Shown here in pieces: positions 18,993 through 29,300 of a DNA stretch of 64,000 nucleotides (its first letter is position 1; each line of letters begins with the position of its first letter). The DNA is from Arcicella rosea (lineage in GTDB: Bacteria; Bacteroidota; Bacteroidia; Cytophagales; Spirosomataceae). Where the stretch lies: NCBI RefSeq assembly GCF_040543805.1, contig NZ_JBEUMS010000005.1, positions 280,728 to 344,727 on the forward strand, in the 5' to 3' direction. The notes beneath the pieces are model-generated. The model saw only the letters and a program-made list of their open reading frames with translations. It ran no database searches and was not told the DNA's origin. The position numbers and the translations under genes are program-made.

Positions 18993-20093
18993 TTAATTTC
19001 TTTTTTTCCAAAAAGAAGAGTTATTCCATCGGTTTTCTTTATTGTAGAAAAGTGTTTTTGTTTCGAGATAATGCTTGAAAATAGCACTAATATTTTCCTG
19101 ATAATTTAAAAAAGTATTCGCATCATTATCGTTGTCTATTATAGCTTTTGCTGCATGACAAGCTGAGCTAATAGCAAAGCCAATACCCATTGATGAAATT
19201 GGGTCGAAAGAAGCTATAGCATCTCCAACGGCCAAAAAATTGCTTTTAGTTCCTATATTTGAGATGTGAGAGAACGCATTTCTGACCCAAGGTTTGGAGT
19301 TAGAGGAAGTATTTGCAAGCATTTTTTTGATGTGTACTGTATTTGAAAGTAATTCATTCCAGTTTTCTGTTTTTTGTAACTGCTTTTCTTTTACAATTGT
19401 TGAATCTGTAAAAAGTGAAACCACCATTTCTTGATTAGGCAATCCTGCAAAATACCACCAACCATCTTCTACTGTTTCTAGTAAAATTTCCTGTTTAATA
19501 GCTCTTTTAGTATCCTTGAAATGCAAAAATGCGCCAATAGCCACTAAATCGTCATATTTTTCGATAGGAATTCCTAATTTACGGCACACATGACTTTGTC
19601 GTCCACTAGCATCAATCAAATAAGTAGATTTAATGGTGAAATCCCCTCTAGTTTCATGCCTTAATTCGATAGTCCAAGCAGAATCAGTTTGCTGAAAATC
19701 AATACATTTTGTTCTTGGGAAAACGATTGCCCCTTTTTCAGAAGCTTGTTTCAATAGCATTAAATCAAACTGCTCTCTATCTAGTTGAAAACTATCTACT
19801 TGGGTACTAAAAATTGTATGCCTAGAAGAAATATGCGAGCTTCCCCAAGCGGCTAGACTACTGTATCCGGGCAAGAAGCTATTCTCTTCAAAATCACTTT
19901 TATTAATGCCTATGTAATCAAGTAAATCAAATAAGCTTGCATTAACTTGTTCTCCAACTCGAATGGAATTTAAGTCGTTTTGCTCAATAATCATTACCTT
20001 CAAATTGGAGTATTTAAGCAAACTTAAAGCGGTGGAAGAACCCGCAGGTCCCCCACCAACTATAAGTACATCTGTTGCAACTGTATTTGGCAT
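18993..20093 (-). CDS. LodB-like FAD-dependent oxidoreductase, CTQ-maturation flavoprotein
   Basis: I place the start at the ATG at 20093 (MPNTVATDVLIVGGG); the frame stays open 28 codons upstream but that stretch lies inside the preceding gene. This gives 366 residues. The FAD-binding GGGPAGSSTALSLL motif is near the N-terminus and the second FAD signature (NFLAVGDAIASFDPISSMGIG) matches the tryptophan-halogenase/geranylgeranyl-reductase-like superfamily. LodB proteins are needed to form the cysteine tryptophylquinone cofactor of their LodA partner. The partner gene ends one base upstream, so the two are surely co-transcribed and probably translationally coupled. Without that neighbour it would only be called a generic flavoprotein. 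Confidence 0.85.
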   Translation of the reverse strand: MPNTVATDVLIVGGGPAGSSTALSLLKYSNLKVMIIEQNDLNSIRVGEQVNASLFDLLDYIGINKSDFEENSFLPGYSSLAAWGSSHISSRHTIFSTQVDSFQLDREQFDLMLLKQASEKGAIVFPRTKCIDFQQTDSAWTIELRHETRGDFTIKSTYLIDASGRQSHVCRKLGIPIEKYDDLVAIGAFLHFKDTKRAIKQEILLETVEDGWWYFAGLPNQEMVVSLFTDSTIVKEKQLQKTENWNELLSNTVHIKKMLANTSSNSKPWVRNAFSHISNIGTKSNFLAVGDAIASFDPISSMGIGFAISSACHAAKAIIDNDNDANTFLNYQENISAIFKHYLETKTLFYNKENRWNNSSFWKKRN

Positions 20094-20094
20094 G

Positions 20095-22149
20095 TTAACG
20101 TCTATTTCGAGTTCCAGAACGTGGTAAACCAAGTCCTTCGCTATGAATTTCAATGGACTTAAAACCAACTTCTTCAAAGTGTTCCATCAATACTCTTGCT
20201 TTATTACTTTTTCGTTTTACTGCGGAAGTATTTGATTCAATAAAGAAAACTGGAATGGTTGTTTCAGCATCTTCTGGGTTTCCACTTATCGCACTAACTG
20301 GTACTTCCTTCAATGTGAATACCTCATTGTTCCTTTCTGTTTCAAGCATGAAAGGAAAACCATTGTTGTACGAATTTTTGTCACGGATAAAACCTAATGA
20401 GTACCAATATTGAACCATTTGCGTGAAACTATTAATACCACGGGCATAGTTCATTTGTTGACCAGCGGGAATTCCACCTCCAGCTACTTGACCTTCCTCA
20501 GTTAACTCGCCCACCAAAACATCCCAAGGACTTTGAGGCGGCCACCAGTACGAATAATAAGTAGGAGGTAATGGAGTACTGGAACCATCTGGAAGCTTAA
20601 TTTTATTGACAGATGGATCGGTAAAGTTAATATACTGAACCGTGCATTGGAAAAAGTCAGCTTGCCAAGGACATGCCATTCTTTTTGTCAAATCTCCAGG
20701 TTCACATCCACCACCTTCACATTCATCTCTTGAAGGTGTCAATCCATTGGCTAAATACCAATTTTCATCTTGATATTGTAAAATCGTATAAGGAGAAGCA
20801 TAAACGATAGGATTTTGCATACTCCAAGTAACTTCAATTCCTGGACACATCGGTAAACCAACACAGTTTCCTACGCTTGCTGCATCTAATTGATTGACAG
20901 GGTATGGTTGATAGGAATGGTTACTTACAAAATAACCATTCGCCCACTGTTCTAATAGAAAAAGTTGTGTTTGGTCTAGTGCCAAAAACTTCATGATATT
21001 GGTATTACTTACCGAATTACTACCTGAATTTAATGGCATCATAGGGAACAAATTATCTCCATTTGTTTGAAATAATTGTTCTTGTGGCAAAGTTGGAGGA
21101 ACTGGGGGCTGACCGTCATTTTGCCTAAAATAATAGGCGTAATTCAGTCTATTTGCTTTATTGGCATCTGAAGGGTCTGAATAATCAAATTGATAGCTCG
21201 CAAAAGCCATCATTGACTGAACATTCGCAACCCATTGATATCTACTAATTCGATTTATTATTGGAAGAATATCTCTTTGAAAATTTGCAACGTAATTTGG
21301 ATTGTATTGCCCGTCGATACACATTTCTGGCACTAGATTAAAACATCTTACCCCAACATCAAACATCGTATCGCTTAAATTAGAGATATTTACAATCTCT
21401 GGAGCAAAATCAGGTGAGCCTACAATAACCCATGCTGAAAGTGTAACAGGAGGCGTTCCATCATTAAATGTGACTGTACAATAAACAGGGCCATCCGAAA
21501 TATCATCGTGCCATGTACTAGAGCCACCGTATGAAGTTAGGGGTAAATCTCCTCCAGCATTTCCATATCCACCTAAAACTACCAATCTTCCACTATTGTC
21601 TGTTAACAAATCTCCGAGAGTGGTTACTGCCACACCATACTTTACCTCTGAATTGGGATATTGAACAGGATAATTAGCTGGGGCGTTTTCTCTGTCAAAT
21701 CCAATTGAGCTAAGTTTTCCTGAAATCGTTCTTGGGCCTGGATCAATGATTAGTGTTTGTCTTTCTGAACTCGTTATATCTGGATTACGAAAAGGGATAT
21801 TTTGATTCTCATAGCTGTTTTCGTTTCCATACAACAAATTGCCCTGTAGTTCACTATATTGATACCAAGCAGCTTTTTTGTTGGCTAAATGAACAGTCCA
21901 TCCTATCGAAGTGACGTTAGGTGTGTCAAGTGTAATTTCTTGTCCATCATCTTGAAATATTTTAAATGGTTGCCCTTGTCTTTTAATGAGCCCTTTGCCA
22001 TCTTTAAAATTACTTATAGGCCCAATCAAATTTCCAGAGTTATCTGCATCATAAGGTAGCCCTCCAATGCTATCTGGCGATAAACAAATTTCAGTTGTAC
22101 TATTTCCCAATCGAGCAACTCCAATTGAGGGATGAATTTTAAGTTCCAT
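20095..22149 (-). CDS. LodA/GoxA-family CTQ-dependent amino-acid oxidase
   Basis: 684 residues, normal for the family. The start MELKIHPSIGVARLGNS is the family N-terminus. The CTQ-forming cysteine is Cys493 in MACPWQADFF, and the candidate partner tryptophan is Trp535 or Trp536 in YSYWWPPQSPWDV. Known members are L-lysine 6-oxidase (LodA, Marinomonas) and glycine oxidase (GoxA, Pseudoalteromonas), which deaminate amino acids and release H2O2 and ammonia; LodA is antibacterial through its peroxide. Substrate here is unknown. No signal peptide is seen, which is usual for the family even where the enzyme is found outside the cell. The neighbour downstream is the LodB-like maturase. Confidence 0.9.
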   Translation of the reverse strand: MELKIHPSIGVARLGNSTTEICLSPDSIGGLPYDADNSGNLIGPISNFKDGKGLIKRQGQPFKIFQDDGQEITLDTPNVTSIGWTVHLANKKAAWYQYSELQGNLLYGNENSYENQNIPFRNPDITSSERQTLIIDPGPRTISGKLSSIGFDRENAPANYPVQYPNSEVKYGVAVTTLGDLLTDNSGRLVVLGGYGNAGGDLPLTSYGGSSTWHDDISDGPVYCTVTFNDGTPPVTLSAWVIVGSPDFAPEIVNISNLSDTMFDVGVRCFNLVPEMCIDGQYNPNYVANFQRDILPIINRISRYQWVANVQSMMAFASYQFDYSDPSDANKANRLNYAYYFRQNDGQPPVPPTLPQEQLFQTNGDNLFPMMPLNSGSNSVSNTNIMKFLALDQTQLFLLEQWANGYFVSNHSYQPYPVNQLDAASVGNCVGLPMCPGIEVTWSMQNPIVYASPYTILQYQDENWYLANGLTPSRDECEGGGCEPGDLTKRMACPWQADFFQCTVQYINFTDPSVNKIKLPDGSSTPLPPTYYSYWWPPQSPWDVLVGELTEEGQVAGGGIPAGQQMNYARGINSFTQMVQYWYSLGFIRDKNSYNNGFPFMLETERNNEVFTLKEVPVSAISGNPEDAETTIPVFFIESNTSAVKRKSNKARVLMEHFEEVGFKSIEIHSEGLGLPRSGTRNRR

Positions 22150-23339
22150 GTTGTGATTGTTTTATGATATTTCCTACTCTTATGGCTTTTCAGAATACGC
22201 CCCGTTTTTTGAGAAGGTTCAGGCTTCTTCTACTATATTACAAATTTTTCATGCTGGGTTGTCAGCCCTTATTCTCTTGGCAGCAATATTTATTTTAAGT
22301 AAAGCTATATTTAGTTAAGTATTAAATCAGAGGCAAACAGATATTTATTAACTTCTTTAACAAAAGTAAAAATTTATCATCATAGATTTTAGAGTATAAA
22401 TACCTGTTTTTCATCACTCATAATAATAATTAATCTTCATGTATTTTGAATGCATGAAGATTAATTTTTGATAAATAGCAAGAAAATGATGATTTTATTT
22501 AAAAAAATGTATTATACTTAATTTATTAATGGTTTTGGTATTTGTTGATTCTGCATTAATAAAACTAACTATAAAACGCTTTATAATGGTGTTCACGAGT
22601 ACATTTATATGACTACGGTCGAAGACAATATTGACCGTTTTATGTATTTTTGAACTGGAAGGAACTTGAATATGAATAAGCCAATGTCCATCTATTTCAT
22701 GCATCCAATAATTCACCCACAAGAAATTAATTGTTTGTCGATGGTATCTCGTGCTATTTGTTCAGCATTTTGGTTAGGTATATCGTTAAGCGATACTATT
22801 ATTTGGAGGGAAATACACTTTAGACCAAAGTCTATCAACATTAGTTGAGTAGAGTAAGAGTAATTAGACTTGATGATAATTGTAGAATAATAAAAACTAT
22901 TTATAATAGCGAAGAGAAGCATAATACATAAAATATCAAGACACTACAATTTTTGCTACAAGCTGTGGCAAAATTACCTTACTGGTTATATTAATTCATA
23001 TAGAAAAATGAGTATTTTGCCCTAAATATAGGGCATACCGTTACACGTAAGGAGATTAACATGGTTAATGAATGCTGACTAAAACAGAATAGGTAGAATT
23101 TTCATCATACAATAAATCTCAAACTTCTAAATCTATTTTCCCTTAATCTATTTTAAGGGTATTTCTATAAGATAGATTAAGGGTGAAAGCTATAGTTGCT
23201 ATCTACCTTTGCGAATAAAAGATAATTCATCACTTGCTTCGATTTACAAGTTTCAATAATTCAATAACAAACGACGTATTAATACAATACACCATCTTAC
23301 TGCTTTTGGAAACAATAATTTAGCAGAAACTATGCTCGA
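22150..23339. other. Gene-poor AT-rich region with hairpins and small decayed fragments
   Basis: No convincing intact gene in almost 1.2 kb. On the - strand around 22720-22780 a short stretch reads NAEQIARDTIDKQLISCG, then a stop where a tryptophan is expected; this resembles the N-terminus of type I restriction HsdR subunits, but it is only about 20 residues. A hairpin lies at 22429-22465. At 23142-23187 two alternative hairpins share one arm, followed by a TACCTTTG promoter-like box near 23205. Nothing downstream of that box is coding. Confidence 0.4.
22429..22470. terminator. Hairpin with T-run in the gene-poor region
   Basis: The perfect 13-bp arms ATTAATCTTCATG (22429-22441) and CATGAAGATTAAT (22453-22465) flank an 11-base loop, with a TTTTT run on the + strand directly after. 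The shape is that of an intrinsic terminator, usable from either side, but no gene is visible close by. It may be a leftover of lost genes. Confidence 0.5.
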
Positions 23340-23839
23340 TTACACAAAAGATTCGGAAGTACTCACGTCAGCACCAGAAACGATAAATTTCGTTTTAGGG
23401 TAAAAATCAACTAATACTTTTAGATGGCGTTCCCAATCTTTTAGGTATTGAATTTCGTCAAAAAAATACAAAATATCCTTCCAGACTTTCTAAATGAACG
23501 GCTTCTTTTGCCAACAATAATATGTCCTCTAATCCCAGTTGCATATAAATGTGATTGTCGATACCGATGAAAAAGATTTTTTGAGAGGAAATATTTTCTA
23601 TAATCAATTCTTGTATGGCATGAAACATCATAACCGTTTTGCCTACACGGCGTGGTCCCATTAAAACTACGGCTCTTTTTATTTCGGTTTCCTTCACAAA
23701 AGGATAGAACAAATCAAAATATAGCCTTTTTTGACATATCCTTGTAAGTTTGTTGTACTTGACCCGAAATCCACCAAGGGTTTTCATATTGCAAACGTTC
23801 TATCCTTTTTGATGTTGGAATAATATTATTAAAGTTCAT
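23340..23839 (-). pseudogene. Decayed AAA ATPase gene (DUF4143/COG1373 type), two frameshifts and C-terminal truncation
   Basis: Reading from an ATG at 23839, the translation starts MNFNNIIPTSKRIERLQYEN, shifts frame in a six-base homopolymer at 23727-23732, continues through the Walker A motif GPRRVGKT, and shifts again in the seven-A run at 23460-23466. It resumes as DEIQYLKDWERHLKVLVDFY (Walker B region) and stops at 23340 just after FIVSGAD. Only about 165 of the roughly 370-400 residues of such ATPases remain; the DUF4143 half is absent. Each shift could be a base-call error, but the truncation cannot be. Confidence 0.8.
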
Positions 23840-24190
23840 TATTGTATTTATTTTTACATAATAAGTATTTTAAGCTAAATAAACTTATTACTAATGGTTT
23901 ATTTCACCACTTTATCACCATTTGCTCATTTACTAATATTGGTAATAAGCAATCTTACTTTGAACTAAAAGGCTCAAGAACATGATGTCAAAGATTATCT
24001 ATAGTTAAATATTTTTTAGAGAGAGTACATGAATGTTATAAACTAAAATTTGTATTATTTCACTTTTAAATAAGACTTATCAGTACTTTAAGTTGGCAAT
24101 ATATATTTCTGAGTAAATGCTTATTCAACAATATTACGCTAACCTATGTTCTGGAAGCAATTATTACCTAAATATTTACAGTGACATTTT
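23840..24190. other. Intergenic region before the GntR regulator
   Basis: AT-rich, no gene seen. It separates the divergent ATPase remnant from the GntR gene and should contain the promoter of the GntR-LysR pair. I see no clear operator palindrome or promoter box. Confidence 0.4.
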
Positions 24191-25228
24191 ATGAATAATT
24201 CCAAAGCGTTTTTAGATACGATAGTAATTGACGAACTCTCTTCAACTCCCAAATATCAGCAATTAGTTAATTTAGTGATAGATGCTGTTAAATCTGGTAT
24301 TTTGAAGGTAGGAGATGGTATGCCATCAATTAATGAAGTTAGTTTTACAACTGATATGTCTCGGCTTACTGTTGAAAAGGGATATAATGAATTACGAAAA
24401 TTGGGTTTTTTGGTAGCAAATCGAGGAAAGGGGTATTTTATTTCAAATACCGATATTTTCCAAGATTTGAAAATTTTACTGATGTTTAATAAGTTGAGTA
24501 CTCATAAAAAAATCATCTATGATTCTTTCGTTCAAGCATTAGGGGAAAAAGCTTCGATTGATTTTTATGTTTATAATAATGACTCTAAGTTTTTTTGTAA
24601 AATTTTAGGAAATCGTAAACACATTTATACACACTATGTAATAATTCCTCATTTTATAGAAGGGGAAGAATCAGCCTATCAACTTATTAATACCATTCCA
24701 AAAAATAAATTGATTTTGGTAGATAAACTCATCCCAGGAATTACTGGGAACTTTGCTTCGGTTTATGAAAACTTCACTAAAGATATTTATCATGCACTCT
24801 TTCAAGCAACAAATGCTTTGGAAAAATACTCAAAACTTAAACTGATTTTTCCTGAAAATAGCTTTTATCCAGAAGAGATAATCACAGGGTTTAAAGATTT
24901 TTGTATGAATTTCGCTTTTGAAAATAAAGTAGTTTATGACCTTACTAATGAAATCATCGAAGTCGGAGATGTCTATATAAACGTCATGGAGGATGATTTA
25001 TTTGAGCTTATCGAAAGAATAGATTCTAATGGTTTTTTGATTGGTACAGATGTAGGCATTATTTCATACAATGAAACTCGTGCGAAAAAATATATCATGA
25101 ATGGGCTGACAACTATTTCTACAGATTTCGAAGCGATGGGTAAAACAACAGCAAGGTTAATTCTTGATAATTCAAAAAAACAAATCCAAAACCCTTTTAA
25201 TATTGTTTTTAGAGATTCTCTAAAATAA
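24191..25228 (+). CDS. GntR-family regulator with LacI-type sugar-binding-like C-terminal domain
   Basis: 345 residues. Residues about 15-80 form a GntR winged helix (YQQLVNLVIDAVKSGILKVGD, then RLTVEKGYNELRKLGFL and a GKGYFI wing). The remaining 260 residues lack a FCD, UTRA or MocR aminotransferase domain. Their pattern (YVIIPHFIEGE, LIFPENSFYPEEIITGFKDF, GFLIGTDVGIISYNETRAK, GLTTISTDFEAMGKTTARLI) is that of a periplasmic-binding-protein/LacI-like effector domain. This architecture is common in Bacteroidota sugar loci. It lies 4 bases upstream of a LysR gene, both ahead of a SusC/D locus they probably control. Confidence 0.88.
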   Translation: MNNSKAFLDTIVIDELSSTPKYQQLVNLVIDAVKSGILKVGDGMPSINEVSFTTDMSRLTVEKGYNELRKLGFLVANRGKGYFISNTDIFQDLKILLMFNKLSTHKKIIYDSFVQALGEKASIDFYVYNNDSKFFCKILGNRKHIYTHYVIIPHFIEGEESAYQLINTIPKNKLILVDKLIPGITGNFASVYENFTKDIYHALFQATNALEKYSKLKLIFPENSFYPEEIITGFKDFCMNFAFENKVVYDLTNEIIEVGDVYINVMEDDLFELIERIDSNGFLIGTDVGIISYNETRAKKYIMNGLTTISTDFEAMGKTTARLILDNSKKQIQNPFNIVFRDSLK

Positions 25229-25232
25229 GCGT

Positions 25233-26150
25233 ATGGAGTTAAGACAATTAAAGTACTTTGTTGAAGTTGCTGAGCAACTAAACTTTATAAAAGCGGCGAT
25301 GAAATTAAATATTTCACAGCCAGCAGTTACAAATCAAATAAAGCTTTTGGAAGAAGAGTTGGGGATTTCTTTGTTTGATAAAACACAAAAAGAAAAACAT
25401 AAAAAAGTAGAATTGACCGATGCAGGTATTTATTTCCTGAAGGAAGCTCAAAAAATTTTGCAAAATTATAAAGAGGCTGTAGAAGGAGTTAAAAAACTTG
25501 AAAACAAACGTAGGGTTATAAAACTCGGCATTTATAACTTGTTGCCTAAATATAGGGTTTTAGAGATTATTGAATTCCTAAAACAGATACTCAATGATAT
25601 TGAAATTAATATCATTGAGTATCATACTTATATGGAAGTAGAAGAAGCAATAAAGAGAGACGATATTTTACTCGGAGTATCGCTTAGTTTTTTTGAAAAA
25701 AATGAGTTTGATTTTTTTATTTTGAAAGAAGGGCACATACAGGTATGTCTCTACAAATCGCATCCTCTATCAAAAAGTAGTGAGTTAAATATCAATCAAC
25801 TTAAAAATGAAAAGTGGATAGACGTTACCAAAACAATGTCAAGGTTTAGAGAGCAAATAGAAAAAATATTCAACACTCAGGGAATATCAAGAGAAAATAA
25901 AATTGTCCAAGAAGTTTCATCTTTTGAATTACTAATTGGTCTTATCGAAGCCAAATTTGGCATTGGATTGGCTCCATCATTTTATAACCTACACACAAAA
26001 AATGTTGTCAAAATAGCGCTAAAAACAGACAATAAAACAAATAACATCATTCCATGCAATCAAGTATTAATATTTAAGCACAACAATAGCTCTTCTGTAA
26101 TAAGTAGTATCAAGTCTTCGTCTTCCATAAAAGAATCAACTCTCAAATAA
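25233..26150 (+). CDS. LysR-family transcriptional regulator
   Basis: 305 residues with the classic N-terminal helix-turn-helix (MELRQLKYFVEVAEQLNFIK, then AAMKLNISQPAVTNQIKLLE) and a LysR substrate-binding domain from about residue 90. LysR regulators usually answer to small aromatic or acidic metabolites. It starts 4 bases after the GntR gene. The coding region includes a perfect 16-bp inverted repeat (25586-25623), unusual inside a gene. A strong hairpin follows the stop. Confidence 0.93.
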   Translation: MELRQLKYFVEVAEQLNFIKAAMKLNISQPAVTNQIKLLEEELGISLFDKTQKEKHKKVELTDAGIYFLKEAQKILQNYKEAVEGVKKLENKRRVIKLGIYNLLPKYRVLEIIEFLKQILNDIEINIIEYHTYMEVEEAIKRDDILLGVSLSFFEKNEFDFFILKEGHIQVCLYKSHPLSKSSELNINQLKNEKWIDVTKTMSRFREQIEKIFNTQGISRENKIVQEVSSFELLIGLIEAKFGIGLAPSFYNLHTKNVVKIALKTDNKTNNIIPCNQVLIFKHNNSSSVISSIKSSSSIKESTLK

Positions 26151-26158
26151 GTTTCTAA

Positions 26159-26193
26159 TATGATATTGATAATTTTTTATTATCAATATCATA
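26159..26193 (+). terminator. Terminator after the GntR-LysR pair
   Basis: Perfect 15-bp arms TATGATATTGATAAT (26159-26173) and ATTATCAATATCATA (26179-26193) around a TTTTT loop, 8 bases after the LysR stop. AT-rich with no long T-tail, but a stable hairpin in the right place. It separates the regulator pair from the SusC gene, which needs its own promoter in 26194-26325. Confidence 0.6.
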
Positions 26194-26325
26194 AGAAAAT
26201 AGTATCAAAATAAAGTTAAGTCGGTAGTAAGTATAGGATTGTTTGAATAAAAAGTATAACGAATTTTGTATTGTACTTTTTAAATAAATTTTATAACAAA
26301 ACTATTTTTAAAATTAACTTTAATA

Positions 26326-29300
26326 ATGATCAAAAAACTACAAAAAGTTAGATTAGTAATCTTTTTATTACTAATAACAGCAATATCTACTTTTGCTCAA
26401 GGCATTAGTGGGAAAATTGTTGACTCAAAAGGTGATGCTTTAGTGGGAGCTTCTGTAAGCTTAAAAGGTACGACAAAAGGAGTATCTACTGGTGCTGATG
26501 GTGGATTTAATATCCCTAATGTTGACAAAGGGAAGCAAACTCTTTTAGTATCATTTATCGGGTATGTCGCTAAAGAATTTGCCGTTAACGTACCTTCAAA
26601 TACCCTAACAATCGTCTTAGATGAAGATGTAAATTCATTAAATGAAGTTGTTGTGATTGGATACGGTAGCCAAATCAAAAGAGATTTGACAGGTTCTGTC
26701 CAAACCGTCAATGCGACAGAGTTAAAAGACCTTCCTGTTTCGCAAATAACCCAAAAACTACAAGGTAGAATGGCGGGCGTTCAGATTAATAATACAAGTG
26801 GAAGGCCTGGGCAAGGGATGTCGGTTCGTATTCGTGGACAAGCATCAATTTTAGCAAGTAGTGACCCTTTATATGTTGTAGATGGCTTCCCAATTGTAGG
26901 AGATATTAGTTCAATAAATCCCGATGAAATTGAAAACATCTCTGTATTAAAAGATGCTGCTTCAACTTCTTTATATGGTTCGAGAGCCGCCAACGGAGTC
27001 GTATTAATTACAACTAAGCAGGCGAAGAAAAACCAAACAAGCGTAGGACTTAGCGTCTTTACGGGATGGCAGAGTGTTCCTCAAAAAGGAAGACCACAAA
27101 TGATGAATGGTCAGGAATTTGCTCAATTCAAAAAAGAATCATTCGAAGCTTTAGGACAACCTGTACCTGCACAGTTTCAAAATCCAGCTCAGTACGCAGG
27201 TGCTGGCGGTACAGACTGGTATGATGCGATGTTTAGAGTAGCACCAATGCAAAGCTATAATATAACTTTATCTTCAAGTAAAGATAAGTTGAGTACTTCG
27301 GTAGTGGCTGGGGTTTTCAGGCAAGATGGGGTTATGATAAATTCTGATTATAATCGTTACTCATTGCGTATCAATACAGATTACGAGATTAGTAACAAAG
27401 TAAAAGTAGGTTTTAATATTGCTCCTACTTACTCTGTTAATAATACACCAAGTTCTGATGGTGCTTTTTATGCAACGAATATCAATGCAGCAGTACCTGG
27501 TGGATTAATTTCGAATGCTTTATTAACTTGGCCTATTTTATCTTACAAAAATGCTGATGGTTCTCTTCCGCTTTCAATACCTGGGGGAGTATTTCCAACC
27601 CCAAATTGGATTAGAGCAGCCAATGAAATCACCAATGAAACAAAAGCTACAAGAGTGTTAACAACTGCTTATTTGCAATACACTCCCATTAAAAACTTTG
27701 CACTGAAATCAACCTTCAATATTGATTTAGGGAATACGGAATTTAAAAGTTTTTCTCCATCAACAGTATCAACTGTTTTTGCATCACTACCTCCTACTAT
27801 TGCAAGTGCATTCAATAGTGATACGAAATATTTATCTTGGCTAAATGAGAATACGGCAACTTATTCAAAAAGTTTTGACGCTCATAATATTGAATTTTTG
27901 GTTGGTTACACGAATCAAAAATTTAGATTGAACAATGATCAAGTGAGGGCGACAAACTTCCCTGATGATAGAATAACTACTATCCAGTCTGCACTAAACA
28001 TTGATAGATTAAATACAAGTGCTGATGTACAAGAATGGGCTTTAACATCCTATTTATCAAGATTTAACTATTCGTACAAAGGAAAATATTTGGTTTCTGC
28101 TTCAATCAGACGTGATGGTTCTTCACGATTTGGGACAAACAATCGTTGGGGTAATTTCCCTTCTGTTGGCTTGGGGTGGTTACTCTCAGAAGAAAGTTTC
28201 TTAAAGAATATTCAAGCAATCTCTTTTGCAAAAATAAGAGCAAGCTATGGAATCATTGGAAATAATAATATCGGAAACTACACACAATATGCCCTCATCA
28301 ATAATGCTGCAAACGCTGTTTTTGGTAATACAATTTTTAGTGGGGCGGCTGTATCAACGTTAGGAAATGCAAACTTGGGTTGGGAAACAACAAAACAGCT
28401 TGACCTAGGTTTTGACCTCGGTTTATTGAATGATAGAATAAGTATTGCTTATGATTATTATTTAAAGAATACCACGAATTTGCTCTACAATGTATCAGTT
28501 ACTCAAGAATCTGGTTTCACAAATTTCAATGATAATGTAGGAGAAATTAAGTTTTGGGGACATGAAGTAAGCATAAACTCAAAAAATTCAGTTGGAAAGC
28601 TTAAATGGAATACAAATTTAAACCTTTCATTTAACAGAAATGAAGTTTTAGCTTTAGCCCCGGGTATTGAAAGACTTTATGGTGGTCCTAATAATTATAA
28701 TACGATTACAATGGTTGGTAAACCAATTGGTCAGTTTTGGGGATTAATTCATGAAGGGGTCTATAAAAATGCGGAAGAATTTAATAGATTACCAAAAGCA
28801 ACTGATTCACAGGTGGGTACGGCGAGATATAAAGATGTAAATGGCGATGGTAAAATTACTATTGGTGGCGATAATGATGATCGAACAATTATTGGAAATC
28901 CGTTCCCTAATATGCTTGTGGGACTTACCAATACTTTTAATTATCAAAACTTTGATTTATCAATCGTAGGTTCTGGTTCATTCGGAAATGATTTAATGGT
29001 AATGTATGAACAAGGAGCAACCAATTTAGACGGTGTATTTAATGTTACCAAAGATGTTGCCAATCGTTGGCGATCTGAAAGTCAACCTGGTGATGGTAAA
29101 TATGGAAAAACGACTGGGGGTACATATATGGAGCGTGACTGGGGTAGTTCTCGTTTTGTAAGTTCAGGCGACTACTTCACTATCAAAAACATAACATTGG
29201 GTTATAGTCTTCCTTCAAAGATTAAGTATATCAAAAATGCTCGTGTATATGCTTCCGTTCAACAAGCCTTAGTGATAACCAAATATCGTGGTATCAACCC

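Noticed and set aside
20094..20177. Upstream extension of the LodB-like gene
   Set aside because: Those 28 codons lie in the 3' end of the LodA gene; the ATG at 20093 gives a normal N-terminus for the FAD fold.
22495..22922. Open frames of 60-75 codons on both strands of the gene-poor region
   Set aside because: Overlapping each other, AT-driven and without recognisable motifs, except for a possible 20-residue HsdR-like piece.
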